64,000 nt of DNA. Source: CAZXYS01 sp964645005 (lineage in GTDB: Bacteria > Bacteroidota > Ignavibacteria > Kapaibacteriales > UBA2268). The stretch covers positions 1-64,000 of the forward strand of contig CAZXYS010000016.1 in NCBI GenBank assembly GCA_964645005.1. The letters run 5' to 3'. How positions within the stretch are numbered: position 1 is the stretch's first letter; each line of letters opens with the position of its first letter. Below the pieces are notes generated by a model that searched no databases, was not told where the DNA came from, and saw only the letters and a program-made list of their open reading frames with translations. Shown here piece after piece: positions 8,197-18,015 of this stretch. The position numbers and the translations under genes were made by a program.

Positions 8197-11100
8197 ATGA
8201 AATACATTACCAAATTATTAGCCTCAACAATAGTTGCTTTATTTATGACTTCCGCACTATTTGCACAGAATATAGAAGTTGTAAATGTCGACCCGAGCAA
8301 CTATCCTGAAATATTCATGGAATTCCATGCTTATGACACCGACGGCAATAAAATAAGAAATTTCAACTGGAACAACGACATTGAGGTCACCGACGGCGGA
8401 TTGCAAAGAGATCTTATTCTCAACAAATCCGAATGCCCCAAGGGCATATCCAAAGTTTCATTAGTACTGATTTTGGACTTGTCCCTTTCCATGTCAGACC
8501 CAATGCCAAACAACGGTCGAACCAGGTTTGATTTCATGAAAAATGCAGCCCTTGTATGGATTGATGCTCTTCCCGAAGGGCGTGCAGAATGTTCAATTAT
8601 TGGCTTTTCATCCGGAGTTTATCGAAATCCTAAACTGCTTCATAAATGGGTTCCCATAAATGACGTAAATCGACAAACCCTTAAAGATTCAGTAAATCAA
8701 GCTCCTTTACTTCAGGGAACTAATTATAATTCTGCATTTTTTGGAAATCCAAACACTGGTGAAATAGGTGCTTTCGATCTTGCCAAAACAGCAAAATACA
8801 AACCTGTTTTCATTTTCATAACCGATGGAGGACACGATCCCTCTCATCATCCTAATCCCGGACTTTTTAGAACCGGTGATGTTGTCAGAGAAGCTAATGA
8901 ACTAGATGTCTCCATCTATTCAATCACGATTGCTGATATCAGCCAAGATGATCTAAACAACTTAAATAGTATCAGTGGACAAACCGGCGGTGACGTATAT
9001 TTCGGCTTAGAATCCCAAGCAGAAATTGAGTCTATCATTCAGGATATCCTCACAGACATCGACCCAAGCGAATACCCCGCACCCTGCTACGTCACATGGA
9101 ACGGACACTGCGAAAGCGGCAAAGTTAACTTCATAGCTAACAATGTCCCCGCAAGTACAACATTTACCTATAACATACCCGATTCCGTCCTGCCAAAGTT
9201 AGCGGCTGATAACAAAGAACCATTCTTCTTGAATCCACCTATAGGACAAACCGTAACCAAAACCGTGACTCTAACGGCTATAGACAATTTCGTTGAATTC
9301 ACTGGGATAAATTCTTCCGACCCGGCATTTGGCATACAGGGCGGCTTATCAGGAAGGATAGACGAAGACGGTATGAAGACAATAACCATAACTTACACCG
9401 CCCCGGATTCGACTTGCCACGAAGCAAATTACGAGATAGAAGGCTCTGCCTGCAGGGGAAATGTACTTAATCCTCATGCCGGCTGGTTTTTCGTCAAAAC
9501 GATAGATGTCGGCTCCCTTGCTCTCGGTAAGAGAAGAGACATCACCGTTACTCAAAGGATTTGCAACTGGACCTGCATAGATGCCAAAATTGACGATATA
9601 ATTATCAAAGGCGACAATGCAGGCGATTTCAAACTGGAAAGCGGCATCTCTAAAGGATCTGTCATTCCGGCTGGTACCTGTGTTGATATCGTCATGCAAT
9701 TCGATCCCCAGGCTCAGGGCGACCGCAAAGCCAAATTCGTCGTCAAAGCCTTCGGCGAAGAACACGAAGGCGACATAATCGGCTATGGCATAGGTGATGC
9801 AAAAATCGAAGTGGCTGACAACATTGATTTCGGCAGCGCCGATTGCCAAAATCCACAGAAAGATAAAGATTTGACAGTCAAAAATCTGGGCGAACTAGAA
9901 CTTGTAATAAACAATATCTCTTTCGGCGGCACCGATTTCAGTTTTGTACCGGCTCCGGATTTCCCGGATACAATAGATCCGCAGCAGCAAAAAACCTATA
10001 CAATCCGATTTGAACCCGGGCAAAACACTGGAAATATAACAGATCAGGCTACAATTACAAGCAACGCAAAAGGTCAAAACCAGATAGAAGTCGAATTGAC
10101 CGGAGTAGGAGAGAAGGTCGAGATCACCACCGACAAAAAAGAAATCGATTTCGGTACAATCTGCCCTGACAGCGTCGCCACAGAAAAGATTACCCTTACA
10201 AACGAAGGCACTATGGATGTCGGTGTCAACACAAGCAACATCGATCCATTTACAATGACCACCACCAATTGGAATCTTACAGGGAACGGCGGCACGTCAG
10301 AAGTCTCAGTGAATTTCTCCAGCTCCGTCGAAGGCGCTTTCGAAGAAGAACTCATCTTCACCGACGACTACTGCAATTACAAAGATACCGTCATAGTCAA
10401 AGGTATAGTCGCAGGACCTGAAGTCACAGCAAATCCCAGCCCATTTGTCATGTCAGCAGATATCGGCAGTCCCGAACAAAAAACACTAACCCTGACGAAC
10501 AATTCCGATCGCGATCTGCAAATTTCTGATCTTCTGCCTCAGAATGGACAGTTCACTATCATTAGCGTTACCCCCCCGAATAAAATAGTCTCAGCTAACG
10601 GAGGCACCGCTGAAGTTGTGATTGAGTATGATCCAACAAACACTGATGACATTGACACAGAACTTATCATAAATGGAACACCGTGTAATTATACAAAATC
10701 AATTGCCTTACAGGGGCGTCCCGGTCAGGCTGTAGCTGAATTATCCATCCGCGATGATTACGAAGCCATGATTGGCGGCAGCATTTCAGTAAATATTGAC
10801 CTGATCAACAAATCCGCAGGATACAGCTCAACAAACATTAGCACTATAAGCCTGGAATTAGCTTACGATAACAGCCTGCTCACCCCGTCAGGATACACCA
10901 ACGATGGCGTCCTTGAATTGAATAACATACCGACCAACGGAACAAATGCTGATGAAACACTCGTCACAATTAATTTCGACGTCGAATCCGGCGCTACAGT
11001 TTTATTCAGTGATCTCGCAGCTTTCAACGCTGTGGATGACGGTGGCAGTGTTCTAATAGTACCAGACACCGGCAGGTTCACCGTCAAAGAAGCCACAGCG

Positions 11101-11790
11101 CGCCTCTATACAAGCGACGTAAAGGCAGAGCCGGGCGAAGTCTTCGACATGACATTCTTCATCAGCGACGCATCCAATCTCTCTGCGGACGTCAATGAAG
11201 GCATCGAAGTCGACATTTCATTCAACGCCACTCTTATCGAACCGGCAGGCAACACGCCCGAAGGTACCGTCACCGGTACGGGCAAGAGCGCGGTTCGTAC
11301 AATTCGAATAGACGATCTGCCAATTGTTACCGGCACTGGCGAACAGACACTAAAATCATACAAATTCCGCGCCATGCTCGGAAATGCTGAAACTACGGAA
11401 ATCGTTCTTAGCGATCCCGCAGTCAAAAACGGGCAGGTAAGTTTCGACATCGACACGGCTATGTTTGAGCTCGAAGGCATCTGCCGCAAAGGTAATACTA
11501 TACGGTTGCTGGATCCTTACGCCAACACTAACGCAGGCTTCAACAGCATCGTCCCGAATCCGGTCGAGCGCTCTGCTGAGATCGAATACACTCTCGTCGA
11601 ACCTGGTTATACATCCATCTGGCTTGTAAATACCCTTGGCGAAAAAGTCAGGAAAATCACTGCCGGCAATATGGAACCGGACACCTACAATTTCACTATG
11701 GAAACATCCGATCTTAATTCGGGACTTTACATGATAATTCTGCAAACCCCGACGGATAAATTTTCGCGGACGCTGCAGATATTGAAGTGA
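8197..11790 (+). CDS. vWA-domain surface protein with anchor-D and cohesin-like modules, T9SS
   Basis: This 1197-residue protein has a signal peptide (about 1-23). A von Willebrand factor A domain (about 80-290) carries an intact MIDAS motif, D94-x-S96-x-S98, and the later FITDGGHD strand, so metal-dependent protein binding is plausible. Residues about 430-840 hold several Ig-like choice-of-anchor D/HYDIN-like units, each with an L-T-(V/L)-x-N-x-G pattern and a PG/DP beta strand. Two cohesin-like beta modules follow (about 845-965 and 966-1095). The T9SS C-terminal domain starts near VPNPVERS (about 1114). GGAGG lies upstream of the ATG. It is probably a surface adhesin or matrix protein secreted by T9SS; the ligand is unknown. 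Confidence 0.87.
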   Translation: MKYITKLLASTIVALFMTSALFAQNIEVVNVDPSNYPEIFMEFHAYDTDGNKIRNFNWNNDIEVTDGGLQRDLILNKSECPKGISKVSLVLILDLSLSMSDPMPNNGRTRFDFMKNAALVWIDALPEGRAECSIIGFSSGVYRNPKLLHKWVPINDVNRQTLKDSVNQAPLLQGTNYNSAFFGNPNTGEIGAFDLAKTAKYKPVFIFITDGGHDPSHHPNPGLFRTGDVVREANELDVSIYSITIADISQDDLNNLNSISGQTGGDVYFGLESQAEIESIIQDILTDIDPSEYPAPCYVTWNGHCESGKVNFIANNVPASTTFTYNIPDSVLPKLAADNKEPFFLNPPIGQTVTKTVTLTAIDNFVEFTGINSSDPAFGIQGGLSGRIDEDGMKTITITYTAPDSTCHEANYEIEGSACRGNVLNPHAGWFFVKTIDVGSLALGKRRDITVTQRICNWTCIDAKIDDIIIKGDNAGDFKLESGISKGSVIPAGTCVDIVMQFDPQAQGDRKAKFVVKAFGEEHEGDIIGYGIGDAKIEVADNIDFGSADCQNPQKDKDLTVKNLGELELVINNISFGGTDFSFVPAPDFPDTIDPQQQKTYTIRFEPGQNTGNITDQATITSNAKGQNQIEVELTGVGEKVEITTDKKEIDFGTICPDSVATEKITLTNEGTMDVGVNTSNIDPFTMTTTNWNLTGNGGTSEVSVNFSSSVEGAFEEELIFTDDYCNYKDTVIVKGIVAGPEVTANPSPFVMSADIGSPEQKTLTLTNNSDRDLQISDLLPQNGQFTIISVTPPNKIVSANGGTAEVVIEYDPTNTDDIDTELIINGTPCNYTKSIALQGRPGQAVAELSIRDDYEAMIGGSISVNIDLINKSAGYSSTNISTISLELAYDNSLLTPSGYTNDGVLELNNIPTNGTNADETLVTINFDVESGATVLFSDLAAFNAVDDGGSVLIVPDTGRFTVKEATARLYTSDVKAEPGEVFDMTFFISDASNLSADVNEGIEVDISFNATLIEPAGNTPEGTVTGTGKSAVRTIRIDDLPIVTGTGEQTLKSYKFRAMLGNAETTEIVLSDPAVKNGQVSFDIDTAMFELEGICRKGNTIRLLDPYANTNAGFNSIVPNPVERSAEIEYTLVEPGYTSIWLVNTLGEKVRKITAGNMEPDTYNFTMETSDLNSGLYMIILQTPTDKFSRTLQILK

Positions 11791-11819
11791 TAGCGCTGAT
11801 TATTAATTTTCATTAAAAA

Positions 11820-11862
11820 TTCCCCCTTTGCCATATTTTCTTGGCAAAGGGGAACTTTTTTT
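11820..11862 (+). terminator. Rho-independent terminator
   Basis: An 11-bp perfect stem (CCCCTTTGCCA at 11823-11833 with 11842-11852) closes an 8-nt loop and is followed by a T-rich run (11856-11862). It lies 33 nt past the stop of the vWA gene and separates it from the NUDIX gene. Confidence 0.9.
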
Positions 11863-11926
11863 ATAATTTGTTAATGATATTAATGCAATAAATTTTTGAA
11901 ATAAATTAAATTATAAATTTCACAAT

Positions 11927-12475
11927 ATGATCAAAAAATGGGAAACCGTTGGCAAGCGCAAGATAGACAACTTCAAAATTTTCGATCTTCATTGGATAAA
12001 ACGCCGACACCCCGATTGGAACAAAGAATCCGAATTCGTACTGATCGACTCACCAAGCTGGGTAAACATAATTCCTCTCACATACGACAACAAAGTCATC
12101 TTTGTGAAACAGTACAGACATGGCATCGACGAGCTTACACTCGAAGTCCCCGGCGGTCTCGTCGAAAAAGGCGAAGACCCCGGCGCGGCAGGCGAAAGAG
12201 AATGCATGGAGGAAACAGGCTTTTCCTCGGCGGAACGGGCGGTTTTTCTCGGCGAGAACCATCCGAATCCGGCATTCCTGAATAATTCCTGCTTTTCTTA
12301 CGTATGGTTCGGCTGCGAGAAAACCGCAGAGCAAAATCTCGAAGGAAATGAGGATATTAATGTGCTCGAAATTCCGCTAAATGAAATAAAAAATTATATT
12401 TTATCAGGGAAAATTAAACACTCGCTTGTTTTAACCGCATTTTTCTTTTATTTTTTAAAATTTGAAAAATTATAA
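11927..12475 (+). CDS. NUDIX hydrolase, ADP-ribose pyrophosphatase-like
   Basis: This 182-residue protein contains a complete Nudix box, G-x5-E-x7-RE-x2-EE-x-G-F, in the stretch starting GGLVEKGEDPG and ending CMEETGF. These residues bind the divalent metals used to cleave nucleoside diphosphates linked to another moiety. The preceding strand VKQYRHGIDELTLEVPGG matches the ADP-ribose/sugar-nucleotide branch of the family, where Glu before PGG contacts substrate. The exact substrate is an inference. The stop lies 21 nt before the parA start on the same strand, so the genes may be transcribed together. Length is typical. Confidence 0.85.
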   Translation: MIKKWETVGKRKIDNFKIFDLHWIKRRHPDWNKESEFVLIDSPSWVNIIPLTYDNKVIFVKQYRHGIDELTLEVPGGLVEKGEDPGAAGERECMEETGFSSAERAVFLGENHPNPAFLNNSCFSYVWFGCEKTAEQNLEGNEDINVLEIPLNEIKNYILSGKIKHSLVLTAFFFYFLKFEKL

Positions 12476-12496
12476 TTTAATTTTTTGATTGGATAA

Positions 12497-13279
12497 ATGG
12501 GCAAAATAATAACGATCGCAAATCAAAAGGGCGGGGTAGGCAAAACGACCACTTCTGTCAATCTGGCTGCTTCATTAGCCGCTGCCGAGCATTCCGTGCT
12601 GCTGATCGATATCGATCCGCAGTCAAATGCTTCCAACGGCATCGGCATCGATACAAGAGACCTCGAAAAAACTATCTACGAGATAATGGTCAACGGAGTA
12701 GCACCCGATGGGGCAATACTTAACACGGAAATGGACTCTTTACATCTCATTCCATCGCATATCAATCTTGTCGGCGCGGAAATCGAGATGGTCAACGTTA
12801 ACAAGCGCGAATTAGTGCTGAAAAACGCCCTGAAAAAAGTAATGAACAATTATGAATTCATTATAATTGATTGTCCGCCCTCACTGGGACTTCTGACACT
12901 TAACGCACTGAGCGCTGCGCATTCGGTTCTTATACCCGTACAGTGCGAATATTATGCGCTCGAAGGATTGGGCAAGCTGCTGAACACAATTTCGATAGTG
13001 CGCTACCACCTCAACACCGAACTGGACATCGAAGGCGTCCTCCTGACAATGTTCGACACGAGGCTGCGATTATCCAACCAGGTAGTCCAGGAAGTACGTA
13101 ACCACTTTGAAAATAAGGTCTTTAAGACTATCATTAATAGAAATGTAAGATTGTCGGAATCGCCAAGCCACGGCAAACCTGTCCTGCTTTACGATGCGCT
13201 AAGCACAGGTTCCAGAGATTATCTCAATCTGGCAAAGGAAATAATTGACAAAAATAAATCATATATCAAAAGAAAATAA
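12497..13279 (+). CDS. parA: Chromosome partitioning ATPase ParA (Soj)
   Basis: This 260-residue protein has the deviant Walker A motif KGGVGKTTT near residues 10-18 and a DIDPQSNAS motif that follows it in ParA/Soj ATPases. The IIDCPPSLGLLTLNAL segment is the Walker B region. ParA forms ATP-dependent dimers on nucleoid DNA and works with ParB bound at parS to segregate chromosome origins. It has no N-terminal DNA-binding extension, as expected for the chromosomal type. parB begins 16 nt downstream. No parS site could be recognised in the window. Length and motifs are standard. Confidence 0.95.
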   Translation: MGKIITIANQKGGVGKTTTSVNLAASLAAAEHSVLLIDIDPQSNASNGIGIDTRDLEKTIYEIMVNGVAPDGAILNTEMDSLHLIPSHINLVGAEIEMVNVNKRELVLKNALKKVMNNYEFIIIDCPPSLGLLTLNALSAAHSVLIPVQCEYYALEGLGKLLNTISIVRYHLNTELDIEGVLLTMFDTRLRLSNQVVQEVRNHFENKVFKTIINRNVRLSESPSHGKPVLLYDALSTGSRDYLNLAKEIIDKNKSYIKRK

Positions 13280-13295
13280 ATTCGTTACAGCTTAG

Positions 13296-14255
13296 ATGAC
13301 AAAGAAGAAGAAAATAAAACCGGGTTTAGGAAAAGGACTTGGGGCGCTGCTCCCGTCAATTGAGTATCAGGAAAAGGGATTCAAAATATCCCGCGAAGAC
13401 GAAGAAGAACAGCTCCACGGGCACATGGCTATGATCGATGTGCACAGGATACACCAAAATCCTTATCAGCCCAGACGCGACTTCGATCCGCAGGCTCTCG
13501 AAGACCTAAAAAATTCCATTATCGAGCATGGTGTCATCCAGCCGATAACCGTCCGCCGCGATCTCAACGGCTACGAGATCATCGCCGGCGAACGACGCCT
13601 GCGCGCCACCATAGATGCTGGTTTCGAATCCATCCCCGCTTATGTAATGGACATCGACAGCGGACCCGACAGCCTGACCATAGCTTTGATAGAAAATGTC
13701 CAGCGAGAGGACCTTAATCCTATCGAAACAGCGCACGGTTTCCATCGGCTTATTGAGGAATGCGGACTTACACAGGAAGTCGTCGCCGACAAAGTAGGCA
13801 AAGACCGCACTACGGTAACCAACTTCCTGCGTCTACTCAGGCTCCCCGAAAAAATACAGGAAAGCCTCCGCAAAAAAGAACTGCGAATGGGGCATGCAAG
13901 GACGCTGCTGGGATTAAAGAGCCAGAAGGACATGCTTTTAGTCTGGAAGCAGATCATCGACAAAGGCTTGTCCGTCCGTGAGACAGAAAAACTCGTGCGC
14001 GGCGTGGAGAGCGGCAAAAAAGTCCTCGACCCCGCAGAAAAGAAAAAGAAGAAAGATCCCAAATCCAATGTAGATCCTCAGTTAGCGGTAGTCATCAACG
14101 ACACCGAAGACCGCCTGCGCCACGTATTCGGCACCCAGGTAAAGATAAAGCCTAAGTCCAAGGAAAGCGGCATGATCGAGCTGGAATTTTACTCTAGAGA
14201 AGATCTGGACCGCCTGCTGGATCTGTTTGCAATGATCGAGGAAAAGATGGGGTAG
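13296..14255 (+). CDS. parB: Chromosome partitioning protein ParB (Spo0J)
   Basis: This 319-residue protein begins with the conserved GLGKGLGALLPS segment that contacts ParA. The CTP-binding/ParB fold is at about 48-140, with NPYQPR and the GERRLRA motif. The helix-turn-helix follows (QEVVADKVGKDRTTVTNFLRLL), then the arginine-rich second helix region, and a C-terminal dimerisation part. A basic/coil linker (KKKKKDPK) lies at about 248-255. It is transcribed with parA with a 16-nt spacer. The substrate is parS, not seen here. Confidence 0.95.
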   Translation: MTKKKKIKPGLGKGLGALLPSIEYQEKGFKISREDEEEQLHGHMAMIDVHRIHQNPYQPRRDFDPQALEDLKNSIIEHGVIQPITVRRDLNGYEIIAGERRLRATIDAGFESIPAYVMDIDSGPDSLTIALIENVQREDLNPIETAHGFHRLIEECGLTQEVVADKVGKDRTTVTNFLRLLRLPEKIQESLRKKELRMGHARTLLGLKSQKDMLLVWKQIIDKGLSVRETEKLVRGVESGKKVLDPAEKKKKKDPKSNVDPQLAVVINDTEDRLRHVFGTQVKIKPKSKESGMIELEFYSREDLDRLLDLFAMIEEKMG

Positions 14256-14306
14256 GGAATAACAAGTTTAATCAGATGTCCCAAATAGTTTTGAAACAGC
14301 AAGTTC

Positions 14307-14726
14307 ATGGAAATTTCAAATACATATCAAATCAGAGTTCGTTATGCAGACACCGACAGAATGGGTTTCGTTAATAACGGCAGGTATTTAACTTATTTCG
14401 AAATCGGAAGATCAGAACTCATGCGTCATCATGGACTGCCCTACACCGAATTCGAGAAGCGTGGATTTTACCTCCCCCTGACAGAAAGCAGGGTATTTTA
14501 CAAAAATCCGGCTTTTTATGATGACTTGCTTGACATTAAAACAATACTTAAATTGGAACTCAAAGCAACAGTCAGATTCGATTATAATATTTTTCGGTCT
14601 GATACGACAATTGCTAAAGGATATACAGTTCATGTCTTTATGAACAGAGAATCAAGGCGCCCGATTAAACCGCCTGCGATTTTTCGCGAAGCACTGGCTT
14701 CATTTGAAAAGAAAATTGATTTGTAA
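14307..14726 (+). CDS. Acyl-CoA thioesterase (4HBT/YbgC-like)
   Basis: This 139-residue hot-dog-fold protein carries the 4-hydroxybenzoyl-CoA thioesterase-type signature VRYADTDRMGFVNNGRYL, in which the second Asp is the expected catalytic carboxylate. The downstream EIGRSELMR helix is also conserved. Such enzymes hydrolyse acyl-CoA esters; the specific acyl chain cannot be told. It lies 51 nt after parB on the same strand, so it may be transcribed with the partition genes by run-through, although no functional link is obvious. Confidence 0.85.
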   Translation: MEISNTYQIRVRYADTDRMGFVNNGRYLTYFEIGRSELMRHHGLPYTEFEKRGFYLPLTESRVFYKNPAFYDDLLDIKTILKLELKATVRFDYNIFRSDTTIAKGYTVHVFMNRESRRPIKPPAIFREALASFEKKIDL

Positions 14727-14796
14727 CTAATTAACGGGGATTTATAGCCGCTTTATACTGAATTCATAAGGTAGTACTATTTTAGGGAAAAGTTCT

Positions 14797-15744
14797 ATGT
14801 CAAAATTAAAATTTTTTATTAGTCTATCAATAGTTTTACTTCTGTTCAAAGTTGAATTATCCGCCGAAACCTCCCCGTTTCAATATCTCAGGTTTCACTC
14901 CAGCGCTCGGTCCGCAGCTTTAGCTGGTTGCTTCGTTTCCATGCCCGAAGACCCCAACGCTGTATTCTTTAATCCTGCAACTATTTACACTGTGGATGAA
15001 AAGCCATTCTCTTCAACCTTCGTCAAAAATGTACTCGACATAAACGCCGGACTCGTTACTTACACCCACGAATTCGAAAAGAACGGCGGTAAATTCGCCG
15101 GAGCAATTGGCTATACAAACTACGGAGCATTCGACAAAGCTGATAAATACGGCAATATCACCGGCTCATTCGGCGCTAATGACCTGACATTCCAGGGCTC
15201 CTATGCTAATGAACTAGACTCAAACCTGTATTACGGCGTTTCAGCCAAAATTCTATTCGTAAATATCGAAAAAGCAAGCTCCTTTGCCTTTGCAGTTGAC
15301 GCAGGCTTGCTTTATCAATTCCCCGACGGCAGATCAAATGCCGGCTTATCCATACTTCATGCAGGCTCGCAATTAACCACATTAGACGGAGTACATGAAG
15401 CACTGCCGCTAGACATCCGCATGGGTATCAATCACAGACTCCGCGGACTGCCGCTGCTCGTAAATGCTTCTTTCCACCATCTCGCAGACAAAACAAACAG
15501 TCTGTTTGATAAATTCAAGAACTTCTCTCTTGGAGGCGAGCTGTATATTGGCGGCTATGTTATGCTGCGCCTCGGCTACGACAACCAGATCAGAAACTAT
15601 ACAAGCCTTGATTCCGACAAAAAATTCTCCGGCTTTTCCGGCGGCGCCGGTCTAAAGCTGGAAAACTTCAACTTCGATTACGGAATGTCGATGATGGGAT
15701 CATCTGCAACCATGCATAGATTCAGTATTGGCATGAACTTATAA
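14797..15744 (+). CDS. porQ: PorQ-like type IX secretion protein
   Basis: This 315-residue protein has a signal peptide (about 1-23) followed by the pattern SPFQYLRFHSSARSAALAG and an acidic EDPNAVFFNPA motif. These, plus a repeated beta-strand pattern throughout (for example GGKFAGAIGYTNYG and YYGVSAKILF), match the PorQ/PorV family of outer-membrane barrels. In T9SS, PorQ is part of the attachment complex with PorU, PorV and PorZ at the cell surface. Several likely cargo proteins sit in this window. I favour PorQ over PorV from the early motif and length, but a profile search would settle it. It is followed by a small exported protein 13 nt later. Confidence 0.75.
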   Translation: MSKLKFFISLSIVLLLFKVELSAETSPFQYLRFHSSARSAALAGCFVSMPEDPNAVFFNPATIYTVDEKPFSSTFVKNVLDINAGLVTYTHEFEKNGGKFAGAIGYTNYGAFDKADKYGNITGSFGANDLTFQGSYANELDSNLYYGVSAKILFVNIEKASSFAFAVDAGLLYQFPDGRSNAGLSILHAGSQLTTLDGVHEALPLDIRMGINHRLRGLPLLVNASFHHLADKTNSLFDKFKNFSLGGELYIGGYVMLRLGYDNQIRNYTSLDSDKKFSGFSGGAGLKLENFNFDYGMSMMGSSATMHRFSIGMNL

Positions 15745-15757
15745 AACGGAGGAGTAA

Positions 15758-16156
15758 ATGAAATATATCGCTGCTATTTTGACTATTCTATTTATTTCAA
15801 TTAATATTAACTATGCTCAGCAAAGCAATCAATCACAAAACATAGAACCTGAATTTGTTGTTGAAGATGTTATTTTCGTCTACCAGAGCCTCATGAAAAT
15901 AGACATTAAAGGCAGCGAAGCAGACAAATTTCTAACAATAAAAAAGCTCCTCGAAGATAGTATTACCCGCATTCAGCAGCAAGAAATGAAACCGGGGGAC
16001 AAGATCACCATTAATATGGAACTTACGACCGCCCAGGACATAATAAATTTTATGCAGCGTGCCACATTTAAAGGTGCTGAAGCCGTCAGTTACAAACGTT
16101 TCATCGAAGCGCTTAAAAATGCTGCCAAAAAGCTGCAATCAGAAACAAATGAATAA
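15758..16156 (+). CDS. Small exported protein next to porQ
   Basis: This 132-residue protein has a signal peptide (about 1-20, ending NINYAQQ) and a soluble helical body with many Glu, Lys and Gln and no Cys. The family is not recognised. It follows the PorQ-like gene by 13 nt, and CGGAGGAG lies just upstream of the ATG, so the pair is very likely an operon. A periplasmic role linked to PorQ is an inference from position only. Confidence 0.65.
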   Translation: MKYIAAILTILFISININYAQQSNQSQNIEPEFVVEDVIFVYQSLMKIDIKGSEADKFLTIKKLLEDSITRIQQQEMKPGDKITINMELTTAQDIINFMQRATFKGAEAVSYKRFIEALKNAAKKLQSETNE

Positions 16157-16244
16157 TGCTGTACAAAACATATTTTTCAACACCTTAGCAAAATAAGCTA
16201 ATATTGCCATAAAGTAATTTTGAATTTATTAAACAAATCGTTTT

Positions 16245-17051
16245 ATGAAGCAAAGTGTTATTACAATACTCACAGACTTTGGCACAAAGGATTCTTATGT
16301 TGGGATAATGAAGGGCGTCATCGCAGACATCTGCCCCGAAGCTAAGGTTATTGACTTAACTCATGCCGTAAATCCCGGCAATATCAAGCAGGCAGCATTC
16401 ATGCTGGTAAATTCAGTGGATTATTTCCCGGCAGGTACAGTTTTTCTTGTAGTTGTTGACCCGGGAGTGGGCAGCAGCCGAAAACCTATAGCTGCCAAAA
16501 TTGGCGATAAATACTTCGTAGCACCCGATAACGGAGTCTTGAGTTATGTATTTGAAAATGAAAAATTTGAAGCTGTAATCATTGACAACACCGAATATCA
16601 TCTGAAAAATGTGAGCACTACTTTTCATGGCAGGGATATATTCTCTCCAACAGCCGCCTACCTTGCCGCTAAAATAAACAAATCCCGCAAAATCAAACTC
16701 ACCGACTTCGGAAAACCTATCTCCGAAGATAACCTCGTCCAGCTTGGATCCCCATTATGTGAAACCGACAAAAGCGGCGCGCTTTTTGGCGAAATAATGC
16801 ATATCGACATTTTCGGCAATCTGATCACTTCCATCAAATCCAGCGATATCAATGATTTCGACAAAAACAAAATCAAATTCGAGTTGGGGAAAGTCAAACT
16901 TCAGGGATTGAAAAATACTTTTTCCGATGTCAAATCAGGTAAACCCGTGGCATACATCGGCAGCTCCGATTACCTCGAATTCGGCATACGCGATGGAAAC
17001 TTGGCTCAAAAGCACAATCTCACCATATCAGAAAAAATCAAAATCAAATAA
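16245..17051 (+). CDS. SAM hydrolase (S-adenosyl-L-methionine hydroxide adenosyltransferase)
   Basis: This 268-residue protein belongs to the SAM hydroxide adenosyltransferase/DUF62 family, which hydrolyses SAM to adenosine and methionine. Family features include ITILTDFGTKDSYVG at the start, the VDPGVGSSRKP loop, FVAPDNGVLS, and FHGRDIFSPTAAYLA, which carries the conserved His of the catalytic set. The halogenase relatives of this family carry an additional loop that I do not see, so hydrolase is preferred. It stands alone, with 88 nt to the gene upstream and AT-rich sequence downstream. Confidence 0.85.
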   Translation: MKQSVITILTDFGTKDSYVGIMKGVIADICPEAKVIDLTHAVNPGNIKQAAFMLVNSVDYFPAGTVFLVVVDPGVGSSRKPIAAKIGDKYFVAPDNGVLSYVFENEKFEAVIIDNTEYHLKNVSTTFHGRDIFSPTAAYLAAKINKSRKIKLTDFGKPISEDNLVQLGSPLCETDKSGALFGEIMHIDIFGNLITSIKSSDINDFDKNKIKFELGKVKLQGLKNTFSDVKSGKPVAYIGSSDYLEFGIRDGNLAQKHNLTISEKIKIK

Positions 17052-17294
17052 AATTTGAACAGAGCCACCTACAAAATTATTTTATCAATCTTATGATAAA
17101 AAAAATGTTTGCTAATTTGCCATTTTACTATTAATTTCGATTAAGGAAAGAAGCATTTTCAGTTTTCCATTTCTTTCAAACTTTCCAAAGCATTTTAAGC
17201 AAATCTTTGCACAAAGAGATCTAGTTTTTAAATACAGACATAATAAAAAAAATGAGATAAATTAAATATTATCCATTATAGCTCAGGGAGAATA

Positions 17295-17978
17295 ATGTTT
17301 ACTAAATCCTTCATTTTAATTATACTTCTTTCCCTGCCTTTAACCTTTCTCTCGGCACAGCCAAAGCTAAATATCGAGAGCGGCAAGGTCATAGAATTAG
17401 GCAGTCTCAGCCACGACGACGGCATCCGTAAAGCAGCCATTACCCTAAGAAATACAGGTAATGAGCAACTGGAAATTTTCGAGATCAGGCATCCTGCCAA
17501 TATCAGCCTATCTTTTGAAAAAGTAAATATCGATCCTGGTAATGTTGCGAATTTGGTTATCGAATTTGATCCCTCAAATCTGAAGGGCAGGCTGACACAG
17601 AATATCACGTTTTTCACTAATGAATTTAAACCGGGAGTAAAAGATTATGTACGAATAAGGGCAAATGTCACCCAGCCAATAATGCTGGAACACGAAAACA
17701 TAGCCGCAGCCCTTATGAGAGGAAAAGAAGCAGAAACAAAATTAAAGATCTACAATCACTCAGCCAATGAAATTACTATCAGGAGTGTCGACCAGCCTGA
17801 TAATATTCTGCTTAACATCTCTGAAGAGCAGGTAATCCCTCCCAAATCCGAATTCACACTTGAGGTTATTGTTTTCCCCGATGAAAAAGGAAATTCAACA
17901 TACAAATTGAAATTTACAACCTCGCACAAATTATTTAATGAAATTGAGATACCTGTCTACATTCGATATTTAAAATAA
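17295..17978 (+). CDS. Exported DUF1573/anchor-D-like protein
   Basis: This 227-residue protein has a signal peptide (about 1-20, ending FLSAQ). Two Ig-like beta modules follow, of the DUF1573/choice-of-anchor D type: the pattern AITLRNTGNEQLEIFEI at about 50-66 and the segment VNIDPGNVANLVIEFDPS. Such domains commonly occur in periplasmic and ciliary-like proteins; their ligand is unknown. The stop lies 37 nt before the giant repeat protein on the same strand, so the two are probably transcribed together. A function as a periplasmic or surface partner of the giant protein is only an inference. Confidence 0.7.
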   Translation: MFTKSFILIILLSLPLTFLSAQPKLNIESGKVIELGSLSHDDGIRKAAITLRNTGNEQLEIFEIRHPANISLSFEKVNIDPGNVANLVIEFDPSNLKGRLTQNITFFTNEFKPGVKDYVRIRANVTQPIMLEHENIAAALMRGKEAETKLKIYNHSANEITIRSVDQPDNILLNISEEQVIPPKSEFTLEVIVFPDEKGNSTYKLKFTTSHKLFNEIEIPVYIRYLK

Positions 17979-18015
17979 ACTAAAATATTCCTCTCATAAC
18001 TCAGGAGTTTATCAA

